34,828 nt of DNA from Candidatus Helarchaeota ASGARD archaeon Hel_GB_A (lineage in GTDB: Archaea > Asgardarchaeota > Lokiarchaeia > Helarchaeales > HEL-GB-A), in the NCBI GenBank assembly GCA_005191415.1, contig SUPS01000002.1, forward strand, positions 1-34,828, in the 5' to 3' direction. Shown here one piece after another: positions 8,145 through 16,250 of the stretch (position 1 is its first letter; every line of letters begins with the position of its first letter). The notes under the pieces are model-generated. The model saw only the letters and a program-made list of their open reading frames with translations, did not search any database and had not been told where the DNA came from. The position numbers were made by a program, and so were the translations under genes.

Positions 8145-8559
8145 TCTTAAGTGATCTTTATCCAAGATAGATGATTAGATAAAAATTTGACTTTTTCTAA
8201 GATGATCAAAAGTATAGAAGAAAAGTAGTAATCCAAATTCTGAGAAAATATTTGTTTAAATATAATTTTTTTGATATGAACTTTTACTCAATTTACCTTA
8301 CTCTATTTCAATGCCTGATAATTACAGAGTGAGTATTACTTAGGATGGTGAAGGGTAATACTAGAAAACGAAATTAACGGTGGAGATATCGAAACAAGTT
8401 AGATTTTGTAAGTGATTTTATCTATAGAAGATTTTAAATTTGAATTCTTTTATCGTCATGTAGATTTTTGATAGCATAAAAAAAATATTTTTAAAAAGAA
8501 AAATTTGATTGAATGTAAATCCAAACAAAATACAGCTAAGTAAAATTGGTGAAGAAAAA
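8145..8559 (+). other. 415-base non-coding leader before the CODH/ACS operon
   Basis: No credible protein frame is present. It contains a perfect 8-base inverted repeat (8332-8339 and 8355-8362) and, near its 3' end, an AT-only block around 8474-8500 with several TATA-like sequences (ATAAAAAAAATATTTTTAAAA). A ribosome-binding site GGTGA at 8548-8552 precedes the cdhA ATG. The length is unusual for this compact DNA and suits a regulated promoter or a long 5' leader. Confidence 0.5.
8332..8362. repeat. Perfect inverted repeat in the CODH leader
   Basis: AGTATTAC at 8332-8339 is the exact reverse complement of GTAATACT at 8355-8362, with a 15-base loop. As DNA it could be an operator for a dimeric regulator; as RNA it would be a weak hairpin in the leader. 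It lies about 200 bases before the cdhA start. Only the symmetry is observed. Confidence 0.45.
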
Positions 8560-10905
8560 ATGGCAGATGAAAGTGCCAAAATAAAGATTAACGATTTAGA
8601 AACTGATACTATAAAGGCAAAAAACTTGGAGATACACATTGGTAAAATTCCAATGGAAGAATGGAAAGAGGAACCACAAGGTCCAACGCCCATGCCCGGG
8701 ATTAAAGATTTACGGGACTGGGATTTTCGATTAATGGAAAAATATCCGCCGTTCTATGCTCCATTTTGCGATATGTGTTGTTTATGCACATATGGTAAAT
8801 GCGATCTGAGCGGTGGTGCACATGGAGCATGCGGGATCGATTTAACAGCCCAACAAGCTCGTATAGTAATGATAGCATGTGCAATTGGATGTGCATGTCA
8901 TGCTGGGCATGCACGCCATCTAGTCCATCATTTAATCGAAAAATTTGGACCAAATACGCCTCTTGACTTAGGACCAGAAATAGATGTTGAAGCACCTGTA
9001 GTTCGAACTGTCTGTGGATATAAACCAAAAACAATGAAAGATCTTGAGATTGCATTGGATTATGTAGACATGCAGATCATGCATTGTCTCGGAGCAGGAC
9101 ATACTGGGCAGGAAGGTTCAGCATTAGATTTTGAATCAAAAGCTTTACATTTAGGAATGTGCGATTTCGTGGGGATGGAAATTGCAGACCTTGCTCAAAT
9201 TGCAGGATGGAATTTCCCAAAAGGAGATCCAGAGGCAGAGTTAGTTGAAATCGGTCTTGGAGCCATCGATATTAATAAGCCCGTTATATTAATGGTGGGA
9301 CATAATGTTGCACCTGGTATAGAAGTTACGAATTATATGCGCAAATCTAATAATTATGGTAAATTAGAGGTATGTTCTATTTGTTGTACAGCAATAGATC
9401 ATACTCGATATGATTTTGGGGCAAAAATTGTTGGATCAATGGGTATGCAGTTACGATTTATTAGATCTGGTGTTCCTGATGTGATTATGGTAGATGAACA
9501 ATGTATACGTTGTGATTTAATTGATGAAGCAAAGAAGATTAAAGCACCACTCATCGCAACAAATGAGAAAGCATGTCATGGATTAAAAGATAGAACAAAT
9601 GATCCTGCAGATCAAATTGTAGATGATTTAGTAAGTGGTAAAGAACCAGCAGCATTGATTTTCGATTCCGATAAGGCGGGGGAGGTGGCAGTTCGTGTCG
9701 CATTAGCTGTAGCTCCAAAACGTCAGAAATTTAAAAGTTTAATGGATTTTTCAGAAATTCAAAAACTTGCATCTCAATGCAAACAATGTAATATTTGTCA
9801 GCGAAATTGTCCAAATAATTTACCGATACCTAAAGCATTAAAGCTTGCATCGCAAGGGAATTTCAGTTTATTAGAAGATTTATGGGAGCGCTGCGTTGGT
9901 TGTGGGCGTTGTGAGAATGGATGTCCCAATAATCTTAATCCACATTCCATAATTGCTGTTGCAGGAGAAAGCATTTTCAAACAAGACAAATATATGATAC
10001 GGTGTGGCCGAGGACCTGTTAAAGATACTGAAATTCGGAATGTGGGAGCACCCATTGTGCTCGGAGAAATTCCAGGAGTTATTGCATTAGTGGGTTGTGC
10101 AAATTATCCTAATGGTCCGCGAGAAGTAGCAAAAATAGCAGAAGAATTCTGTAAAAGACGGTATATTGTAGTTGCAACAGGTTGCTCTGCTATGGATATT
10201 GCACGAGTAAAAGATGAAGATGGAAAATCACTCTATGAGAGATTTCCAGGCGATTTCGATGCAGGAGGTATGGTAAATATAGGGTCTTGTGTATCCAATG
10301 GGCATATTGTCGGAGCTGCTATTAAAATAGCGAGTATCTTTGCACGAAGAAATTTGCGCGGAAATTTTGAAGAAATTGCAGATTATATTTTAAATCGTGT
10401 AGGAGCGGTTGGGATTGCATGGGGCGCAATGAGTCAAAAGGCAGCATCAATCGCTACAGGGTGCAATCGGTTTGGGATACCGGTCATCATAGGCCCACAT
10501 GGAGCTAAATATCGACGACAATATCTTGGCCGGAGTGATAATGATGAAAGTTGGATGGTAATCGATGCTCGAACAGGAAATAAAGTGTATGGAGGACCTT
10601 GCCCAGAGCATCTAATTTACGCCGCAGAATCTGTAGAGGAGTGTATTGTTGAAGCCGCAAAATTATGTATGCGTCCGAGTGATAATTTTAAGGGGCGTGC
10701 GGTTAAATTGACACATTGGATCGATTTACATAAAAGATACTACGGATGCCTACCACCAGATATCGAAAAGTTTATCCGAATTGAGGCTGATATCCCAATA
10801 ACACTGAAGGATGAATTAATGCCTATTTTGAAATCTAAGGGTTGGAAACCCACAGAAATCCCAGATCCAACATTATTACCGAGGTTAGTTCGTAAAAAAG
10901 CTTAA
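8560..10905 (+). CDS. cdhA: CO dehydrogenase/acetyl-CoA synthase complex, alpha subunit (CODH)
   Basis: The nickel-iron CO dehydrogenase subunit of archaeal CODH/ACS, which interconverts CO and CO2 and passes electrons through Fe-S clusters. The cysteine block for the D and B clusters starts at residue 70 (Cys70, 73, 74, 76, 81, then 91). C-cluster candidates appear in IMHCLGAGHTG, EVCSICCTAIDHTRYDFG, LVGCANYPNGP, ATGCSAMD and GSCVSNGH. The two extra [4Fe-4S] ferredoxin motifs that mark the archaeal alpha subunit are at Cys407 (CKQCNICQRNCP) and Cys445 (CVGCGRCENGCP). The length of 781 residues fits. I chose the ATG at 8560 because GGTGA precedes it by 7 bases; a TTG 17 codons earlier has no such site. 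It is the first gene of the cdhABC-D-E operon, 15 bases before cdhB. Confidence 0.97.
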   Translation: MADESAKIKINDLETDTIKAKNLEIHIGKIPMEEWKEEPQGPTPMPGIKDLRDWDFRLMEKYPPFYAPFCDMCCLCTYGKCDLSGGAHGACGIDLTAQQARIVMIACAIGCACHAGHARHLVHHLIEKFGPNTPLDLGPEIDVEAPVVRTVCGYKPKTMKDLEIALDYVDMQIMHCLGAGHTGQEGSALDFESKALHLGMCDFVGMEIADLAQIAGWNFPKGDPEAELVEIGLGAIDINKPVILMVGHNVAPGIEVTNYMRKSNNYGKLEVCSICCTAIDHTRYDFGAKIVGSMGMQLRFIRSGVPDVIMVDEQCIRCDLIDEAKKIKAPLIATNEKACHGLKDRTNDPADQIVDDLVSGKEPAALIFDSDKAGEVAVRVALAVAPKRQKFKSLMDFSEIQKLASQCKQCNICQRNCPNNLPIPKALKLASQGNFSLLEDLWERCVGCGRCENGCPNNLNPHSIIAVAGESIFKQDKYMIRCGRGPVKDTEIRNVGAPIVLGEIPGVIALVGCANYPNGPREVAKIAEEFCKRRYIVVATGCSAMDIARVKDEDGKSLYERFPGDFDAGGMVNIGSCVSNGHIVGAAIKIASIFARRNLRGNFEEIADYILNRVGAVGIAWGAMSQKAASIATGCNRFGIPVIIGPHGAKYRRQYLGRSDNDESWMVIDARTGNKVYGGPCPEHLIYAAESVEECIVEAAKLCMRPSDNFKGRAVKLTHWIDLHKRYYGCLPPDIEKFIRIEADIPITLKDELMPILKSKGWKPTEIPDPTLLPRLVRKKA

Positions 10906-10920
10906 AGGAGGTTATGATGC

Positions 10921-11451
10921 ATGTCAGTAAAACCATGGCAATTTACTGCTATAAATCCAAAATTAGGAATTGCAATGAAATCACCAGTTCAAATAGCGAA
11001 GATTCTCAAAAAAGCGAAAAGACCTTTAATCGTTGTTGGTGCATTAGCAAATCAGATAGAAGTTCATGATGGGAAAAAACTATTAGATATACTGATTGAG
11101 CTCGGAAAAAAAATTCCAATTGTCGCAACATCCAATATTTCTAAAGCCTTTATTGAGAAAGGATTTACTCCTGCAGCGCTAATGACGGTAGTAAATATAA
11201 CTAATCGTTTGTCTGATCCTGAATGGAAAGGATTAGATGGAAAGGGACAGTATGATGTCGTTGTTTACACCGGAATGACAATATATTTAGAACTTCAAAT
11301 GCTTAATAGACTTAAACACTATGCGACATGGCTCAAAACGATTAGTTTAGAACGGTACTTTATTCCTAATGCAAGTATTGGTTTAGCAAATTTGAAAGAA
11401 GAAGATTGGAAAAATGGAATGAAAGAATTCATGGAAGAAATGAATAAATAA
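10921..11451 (+). CDS. cdhB: CODH/ACS complex, epsilon subunit
   Basis: A 176-residue small subunit that binds CdhA in the archaeal complex; its exact role is unsettled, and it has been proposed to help electron transfer to FAD. The family core is clear: MKSPVQIAKILKKAKRPLIV, VGALANQIE, IPIVATSNISKAFIEKG and the YDVVVYTGMTIYLELQ strand. A strong ribosome-binding site, AAAGGAGGT at 10904-10912, overlaps the cdhA stop and fixes the ATG at 10921; the two ATGs just upstream are out of frame. The epsilon subunit is found in archaeal but not acetogen complexes, which supports an archaeal host. Confidence 0.95.
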   Translation: MSVKPWQFTAINPKLGIAMKSPVQIAKILKKAKRPLIVVGALANQIEVHDGKKLLDILIELGKKIPIVATSNISKAFIEKGFTPAALMTVVNITNRLSDPEWKGLDGKGQYDVVVYTGMTIYLELQMLNRLKHYATWLKTISLERYFIPNASIGLANLKEEDWKNGMKEFMEEMNK

Positions 11452-11465
11452 AGGAGTGGTGAATT

Positions 11466-12974
11466 ATGTCGAAAGGTATGTGGGATGATATTCCAGTTGA
11501 TGTAGGATTAGTTTATGAAGGAGAGAGAATCCGTAAAAAACAAATGCAAGTTGAATTAGGTGGTCCGAAGATTACCGAAAAGTTTGAATTGGTTCAAGCG
11601 CGAGAAATGGATGAAATTGAAGATGGGAAAGTTATTGTTGTAGGACCAGATATTTCTGATATGAAAGTTGGCGAATCTTATCCCTTAGGAATTATAGTAG
11701 AAGTCGCAGGTGGAATGGTTGAAAAAGATTTAGAGGCAGTTCTTGAAAGACGAATACATGAATTCATGAATTATATCGAAGGATTTATGCATCTAAATCA
11801 ACGATATGATATATGGTGTAGATTATCTCAAGGAAGCTTCAAAAAAGGATTAAATTCTCTTAAAATAATTGGAACAGTATTGACTCGCCTTTATAAATCA
11901 GAATTTACAAACGTTATTGAAAAAATACAGGTTACTTTTTATACCGATGCAGAAAAGATTAAGCCATTATACGAGAAAGCAAGAGAAATTTATAACGCAA
12001 GAGATGCGCGAGCAAGAGGATTGACTGATGAAGAAGTTCCAGAATTTTATGGATGTACTCTTTGCCAAAGTTTTGCACCATCACACGTATGTACTGTTAC
12101 ACCTCAACGAATTTCATTGTGCGGAGCTATAAATTGGTTTGATGCACGTGCAGCTGCTAAAGTAGATCCAAAAGGTCCAAACTTCAAGATCGAAAAGGGA
12201 GAATTACTTGATCCTGTTAAAGGTGAATATTCGGGTATTAATGAGATTACTAAAAAGAAGTCCTTAGGAGAAGTAGAACGAGTCCATCTCTATACAATAC
12301 TAAGTCCCTACAATCATACTTCATGTGGTTGTTTCGAAGCAATTGCATTTTACATTCCAGAAGTTGAAGGAATCGGAATTGTAGATAGAAATTTTAAGGG
12401 TAATACTGTTAATGGATTACCCTTTAGTACAATGGCGAATAGTACAGGTGGAGGAAGACAAACAGTAGGATTTGTTGGAATGGCAATTGAGTATATGAGA
12501 TCTCCTAAATTCTTTTCAGCAGATGGTGGTTGGAAACGAGTTGTATGGCTTCCTGCTAATGTAAAAGAAAATGTTAAGGATGCAATTCCTACAGAATTAT
12601 ATGACAAAATTGCTACTGAACAAGAAGCACCTGATCTAGCATCTTTAAAGGAATTTCTTAAAGAGGCAGACCATCCAGTTAAAGAATATTGGACAGAAGA
12701 AGAGGAAGAAGAAGAGGAAGAAGAAGAAGCGGAAGCTGCTGCACAGATGATGCAGATACCAACTCAGATGCCTCAAATGCAAATGGGTGCCCCTCAAATG
12801 GTAGGGGGAATGATACAGCTCCCTATGTTCGGGGCAGTACAATTTCCTGCAGGCGCAATTGGTGGGCTAGGTGGTGGACAATGGAAAATTATTCTAAAAA
12901 ATGCGAAAATATACGCCGAAGAAATGATTATTAAACGCGTAGAAAAACCTAAGAAAAAACAAAAGAAAAAGTAG
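11466..12974 (+). CDS. cdhC: CODH/ACS complex, beta subunit (acetyl-CoA synthase)
   Basis: The subunit that assembles or cleaves acetyl-CoA on the nickel-iron A-cluster. The A-cluster cysteines are visible: Cys197, Cys200, Cys209 and Cys219 in the stretch from CTLCQSF to SLCGAINWFD, and Cys287-Gly-Cys289 in SCGCFEAIAFY. The length of 502 residues fits the archaeal short form, which lacks the N-terminal CODH-binding domain of bacterial AcsB. Residues about 410-422 are a run of glutamates, followed by a Met/Gln/Pro/Gly-rich linker and a C-terminal KIILKNAKIYAEEMIIKRVE segment with a lysine-rich end, a layout known in archaeal CdhC. The ribosome-binding site AAAGGAG precedes the ATG. Next downstream, 9 bases away, is a 40-codon mini-gene. 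Confidence 0.97.
   Translation: MSKGMWDDIPVDVGLVYEGERIRKKQMQVELGGPKITEKFELVQAREMDEIEDGKVIVVGPDISDMKVGESYPLGIIVEVAGGMVEKDLEAVLERRIHEFMNYIEGFMHLNQRYDIWCRLSQGSFKKGLNSLKIIGTVLTRLYKSEFTNVIEKIQVTFYTDAEKIKPLYEKAREIYNARDARARGLTDEEVPEFYGCTLCQSFAPSHVCTVTPQRISLCGAINWFDARAAAKVDPKGPNFKIEKGELLDPVKGEYSGINEITKKKSLGEVERVHLYTILSPYNHTSCGCFEAIAFYIPEVEGIGIVDRNFKGNTVNGLPFSTMANSTGGGRQTVGFVGMAIEYMRSPKFFSADGGWKRVVWLPANVKENVKDAIPTELYDKIATEQEAPDLASLKEFLKEADHPVKEYWTEEEEEEEEEEEAEAAAQMMQIPTQMPQMQMGAPQMVGGMIQLPMFGAVQFPAGAIGGLGGGQWKIILKNAKIYAEEMIIKRVEKPKKKQKKK
12695..12730. repeat. GAA/GAG low-complexity run inside cdhC
   Basis: A purine-only run of GAA and GAG codons encodes an acidic linker of CdhC between the catalytic part and the C-terminal segment. 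It makes long mirror frames rich in Arg-Gly or Phe, which are not genes. Run length is likely to vary between strains. Confidence 0.8.
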
Positions 12975-12983
12975 GTTATCCCC

Positions 12984-13106
12984 TTGGCAGAGAAAAAAGA
13001 AGAATCTTATCTTGAAAGGAGATTAAAAGAGATCTTAGATACCAAAGGTGATATCGTTTTAAAAGAGGTCAGAATAGAGATAGACAAATTAGAGCTTTCA
13101 GATTAG
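12984..13106 (+). CDS. 40-residue mini-protein resembling the CdhD N-terminus
   Basis: Between cdhC and cdhD a short frame starts at TTG 12984 and ends at TAG 13104-13106, 17 bases before cdhD. It encodes a charged helical peptide with RRLKEILDTKGDIVLKEVRI and EIDKLELSD. Aligned without gaps to CdhD residues about 8-42 (QKRLNKLLANVNEIILKNIV and IESEELEF) it has 11 identities in 34 positions plus many conservative matches. It may be a duplicated docking helix or strand. It is in a different frame from cdhD, so it is not just a frameshifted extension. The ribosome-binding site is weak (AGGTTAT). In Methanosarcina this slot holds the nickel-insertion gene cooC, which is absent here. The similarity is observed; expression and function are unknown. 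Confidence 0.5.
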   Translation: MAEKKEESYLERRLKEILDTKGDIVLKEVRIEIDKLELSD

Positions 13107-13123
13107 AAATCAAATGTCTAAAG

Positions 13124-14398
13124 GTGAAAACAGTGGAAAACGAGAAGTTTTCGGAGTTTCAAAAAAGATTAAATAAATTATTAGCAAATGTAAATGAAAT
13201 TATTCTCAAAAACATAGTGATAGAATCAGAAGAATTAGAATTTCAGGTAGGTAGAGAAGGCAAAGGAGCAATTCCATCACAAATAATGCAAATGATGCGG
13301 CCTATGCTGGGAGCTGTAAAACCAATATTAGCGGAGATAGCTTGGAAGCAAGTTGAATTTGCAAATCCTGCTGATACATATCCTGGAGAAATTGTTGAAG
13401 TTAAATTTATTAGATCTGGAAGAGGAGGAAAAGTAATCACAATTGGTGGTGAAAAAGTTCCTCCTTATTACCGATTTGAAGGGGAGAATCCACATCCACC
13501 CGTAGTTACAGCAGATGTTTTTGATATACCTGTAAATACGAAAACACGTCCTACATTTTTACGTCTTGCAAAACCAGTCAAAGACCATCTCCTACAACCT
13601 GAAGACGTTACAACAGATATGGCAGCATGGGCAAAAAAGAGTGTAGAAGTCTTTGGGGCTGAAATGATTACCCTCCATTTCATAGGAACCGACCCTACGA
13701 TTCCAGAAAAGCTTGGAGGGAAAAAGCCTCCGAAATGGGCAGCCCAAAATTTGGAGGAAGTATTACAGACAGTTGACGTACCCATCGTAATTGGTGGCTC
13801 AGGAAATCATGAAATGGATCCTAAAGTTTTTGAAGCCTGCGCGCAAGTTGGGGAAGCAGAAAGATTGCTTTTGAGTTCCTTAGAGATGGAAACATATGAA
13901 AAAATAGCCCCTATTGCTAAAAAATATGATCATAATGTGTTGGCTTGGACTAAATTGGAATTAAATGATCAAAAGAAGTTAAACTCAGAACTTATGGAAA
14001 TGGGTATTCCGAAAGACCATATCATAATTGATCCTACTTGTGCAACTCTTGGATATGGATTAGAATATAGTTTCTCTATTTATGAAAGGATTCGGCTGGC
14101 TGCTTTGAAAGGAGAAGAAAGTTTACAATGTCCAATGAGTGGTGGAACAACTAATGCATGGGGAGCACGTGAGGCGTTCCTTCCAGATAGAGATCATCCT
14201 GAATGGGGTCCACGTGCTTACCGAGGACCATTATGGGAAATTATGACTGCATATGTATTAAGCATGTGTGGACTTGATTTAGCGATGATGTTGCATCCCG
14301 GAGCGCAAATGGGTTTCAAATCAATTGTAAAAGCATTAACAACGAAAGAAAAAGGTCCTACTGTAAATCCTTTAGAATGGATTACAATGGAGGTTTAA
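13124..14398 (+). CDS. cdhD: CODH/ACS complex, delta subunit (corrinoid Fe-S protein small subunit)
   Basis: The small subunit of the corrinoid iron-sulfur protein, which with CdhE carries the methyl group between tetrahydropterin and the A-cluster. At 424 residues it has the family TIM-barrel features: DVFDIPVNTKTRPTFLRLAK, VPIVIGGSGNHEMDPKVFEA, HIIIDPTCATLGYGLEYSFS and CPMSGGTTNAWGAREAF. I give the GTG at 13124; a second in-frame GTG at 13133 has AAAGGTG about 6 bases upstream and could be the true start. It follows the mini-gene by 17 bases and leads into cdhE by 6 bases, so the genes are surely co-transcribed. Confidence 0.96.
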   Translation: MKTVENEKFSEFQKRLNKLLANVNEIILKNIVIESEELEFQVGREGKGAIPSQIMQMMRPMLGAVKPILAEIAWKQVEFANPADTYPGEIVEVKFIRSGRGGKVITIGGEKVPPYYRFEGENPHPPVVTADVFDIPVNTKTRPTFLRLAKPVKDHLLQPEDVTTDMAAWAKKSVEVFGAEMITLHFIGTDPTIPEKLGGKKPPKWAAQNLEEVLQTVDVPIVIGGSGNHEMDPKVFEACAQVGEAERLLLSSLEMETYEKIAPIAKKYDHNVLAWTKLELNDQKKLNSELMEMGIPKDHIIIDPTCATLGYGLEYSFSIYERIRLAALKGEESLQCPMSGGTTNAWGAREAFLPDRDHPEWGPRAYRGPLWEIMTAYVLSMCGLDLAMMLHPGAQMGFKSIVKALTTKEKGPTVNPLEWITMEV

Positions 14399-14404
14399 GT
14401 ATCA

Positions 14405-15859
14405 ATGGCGAAAATTAGTCCATTACAAGTAACACCATTACTTCCTGGCACTAATTGTGGAGAATGTGGAGAAGAAACTTGCATGGCATTTGCAGTAAAA
14501 CTTTTAGACCATGTTTATACCGTTGATGATTGCAAACCTCTGGTAAAAGAAAAAAAGTACGCAAAAAAATTTGCAAAATTAAAGGAAATGACTACACCGC
14601 CGATTCGTGCAGTAAAAGTAGGTGTAGGAGAACGGCAGATCGTTATAGGAGGCGAAGAGGTTTTATACAGACATGAATTGACATATTATTCACCTACAGC
14701 AATTATACTTTCTGCACCTGACGATAATCTCTCATTAATTGAAGAACGCGCAAAATTGGTTCGAGATTTAGAAGTATATAGGATTGGTACTTTATTAAAG
14801 ATACAAGGATTAGCTATTCGTTCAAAATCAAATGACCCTGCTACTTTTGCAAAAGCCGTAAAAACTGCTATTGCAACTGCTGATATTCCACTTATACTTT
14901 GTTCAACAAATCCAGCTGTGTTAAAAGCAGGAGCTAACGCTGCTAAAGGTAAAAATCCATTACTCTATGCCGCAACAAAAGAAAATTTTAAAGAAGTAGG
15001 ACAGATTGCCTTAGAACATAATTGTGGTGTAGTTGTTTATTCGATGGATCTTAATGAACTCGCTAGTTTAGCAGCATCACTGTATGCTGCAGGACTAGAA
15101 AAAATTGCTTTAGATCCGGGAATAGAACCTTCAGATGGATGCTTTGCGGATTCTCTTGATCGGTTCATGATGTTAAGAAAGGCGGCGATCAAAGGTGACA
15201 AAAATGTGGGATGGCCGATCGTTACACCGATAGCCTCCGCTTGGATAGGAAAAGATCCAAATTTAAGCGAAGCAGAACGCATTGAAACTGCATTTCGGGA
15301 AGCAGAAATGGGAGCAACCTTTATCGCCCGAGCAAGTAATATGCTCATCCTTCATTCTGCAGATTCTTGGTTGCTTCTCGGACTTATGGTATTACGTCAG
15401 GGAATCTATTCAGACCCACGAATTAATCCTTCTGTCGAAGCTAAACTTTATGAGATCGGTAATCCGAATGAAAATTCACCCGTATTTATGACCACAAATT
15501 ATACCATGACATATTTTGTAGTTAAGGATGATTTAGAAGCATTAAAACTTGATGCCTACTTATTATTAGTTGATTCTGAGGGAATTTGTGTTGAATCTGC
15601 AATTGCGGGTGGACAAACTAAAGCAGAACATGTTGCGGAAGCTATCAAAGAAAGTGGTTTAGAGAATAAAGTAAAACATCGAATAATAATTATTCCTGGA
15701 TTAGCAGCACGAATTTCTGGCGAATTAGAGGCATTATCTAATTGGAAAGTACTAGTAGGACCAAGAGATTCTGGAGGAATTGGTGCATTCCTAAAAGCAA
15801 AATGGGATGGGAAGTTAGATCAGCTCATGCAAGAATGGAAAGAGATGCAAGAGGAATAA
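14405..15859 (+). CDS. cdhE: CODH/ACS complex, gamma subunit (corrinoid Fe-S protein large subunit)
   Basis: The large subunit of the corrinoid iron-sulfur protein. It binds the cobamide and a [4Fe-4S] cluster used for reductive activation. The cluster motif is at the N-terminus: Cys18, Cys21, Cys26 and Cys43 (TNCGECGEETC, then DDC). The middle is a TIM barrel, and the C-terminal 130 residues (from about 355) look like the corrinoid-binding Rossmann domain (LLLVDSEGICVESAIAGGQT, HRIIIIPGLAARISGELEAL, VLVGPRDSGGIGAFL). Length 484 is normal. The ribosome-binding site GGAGGTTTAA overlaps the end of cdhD. A double poly-T tract follows, so the operon probably ends here. Confidence 0.97.
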   Translation: MAKISPLQVTPLLPGTNCGECGEETCMAFAVKLLDHVYTVDDCKPLVKEKKYAKKFAKLKEMTTPPIRAVKVGVGERQIVIGGEEVLYRHELTYYSPTAIILSAPDDNLSLIEERAKLVRDLEVYRIGTLLKIQGLAIRSKSNDPATFAKAVKTAIATADIPLILCSTNPAVLKAGANAAKGKNPLLYAATKENFKEVGQIALEHNCGVVVYSMDLNELASLAASLYAAGLEKIALDPGIEPSDGCFADSLDRFMMLRKAAIKGDKNVGWPIVTPIASAWIGKDPNLSEAERIETAFREAEMGATFIARASNMLILHSADSWLLLGLMVLRQGIYSDPRINPSVEAKLYEIGNPNENSPVFMTTNYTMTYFVVKDDLEALKLDAYLLLVDSEGICVESAIAGGQTKAEHVAEAIKESGLENKVKHRIIIIPGLAARISGELEALSNWKVLVGPRDSGGIGAFLKAKWDGKLDQLMQEWKEMQEE

Positions 15860-15868
15860 ATTTGAATA

Positions 15869-15883
15869 TTTTTTTTATTTTTT
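15869..15883 (+). terminator. Poly-T termination signal after cdhE
   Basis: A run of eight T (15869-15876), one A and six more T begins 10 bases after the cdhE stop. U-rich tracts without a hairpin are the usual archaeal termination signal. Confidence 0.6.
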
Positions 15884-15923
15884 CACATTATTTGAAAATA
15901 CAGACCTTTTTTTGAATAAATAG

Positions 15924-16235
15924 CTGGCGATAGAAATTAAATCTTCATTAAATATTTCATCCAATAATAAAACAAATAATGAATCACAATGGAAAAAATT
16001 TTATGCCCCTACTTTAAAAATTAAGGCAATCTGCCATAAATGCCGAGCTTGTATTCATGCTTGTCCAGTTAAAGCATTGGAATGGACTTTAGGGAAAATA
16101 AAAGTCGATTTAAGGAAATGTGCAGGTGAGTGGTTGGAAAAAGGAGAATGCATTCAATGTGCTGCTGAATGTCATCAGGGAGCTATTTTATTAGAACCGT
16201 ATCTAATAAAAGGTAATGAAATAAAAAAGATTTAA
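15924..16235 (+). CDS. 2[4Fe-4S] ferredoxin-like frame with no standard start codon
   Basis: An open frame from 15924 to the TAA at 16233-16235 encodes a ferredoxin-like protein. The first cluster motif is complete, CHKCRACIHACPVKAL. The second has an insertion after its first cysteine and CH instead of CP: KCAGEWLEKGECIQC, then AAECHQGAI. It probably moves electrons for the CODH/ACS just upstream. No ATG, GTG or TTG occurs in this frame between the preceding stop (15921-15923) and the first cluster; the only near-start is CTG at 15924. An ATG at 15979 opens the neighbouring frame and stops at 16017. A one-base error or mutation in the A/T run at 15993-16001 would join that ATG to the ferredoxin. 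So it is either broken, misassembled or uses an unusual start. Confidence 0.55.
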   Translation: MAIEIKSSLNISSNNKTNNESQWKKFYAPTLKIKAICHKCRACIHACPVKALEWTLGKIKVDLRKCAGEWLEKGECIQCAAECHQGAILLEPYLIKGNEIKKI

Positions 16236-16250
16236 AGAAGTAATCCATTT

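Noticed and set aside
8344-8376. Ten-codon frame inside the CODH leader hairpin, considered as a leader peptide
   Set aside because: No ribosome-binding site, no amino-acid run suggesting attenuation, and such short frames are expected by chance.
8509-8559. Upstream TTG start for cdhA
   Set aside because: No ribosome-binding site; the ATG at 8560 has GGTGA at the right distance and fits the family N-terminus better.
12689-12934. Plus-strand arginine-glycine-rich frame
   Set aside because: It is a shifted reading of the GAA/GAG run and the linker of CdhC.
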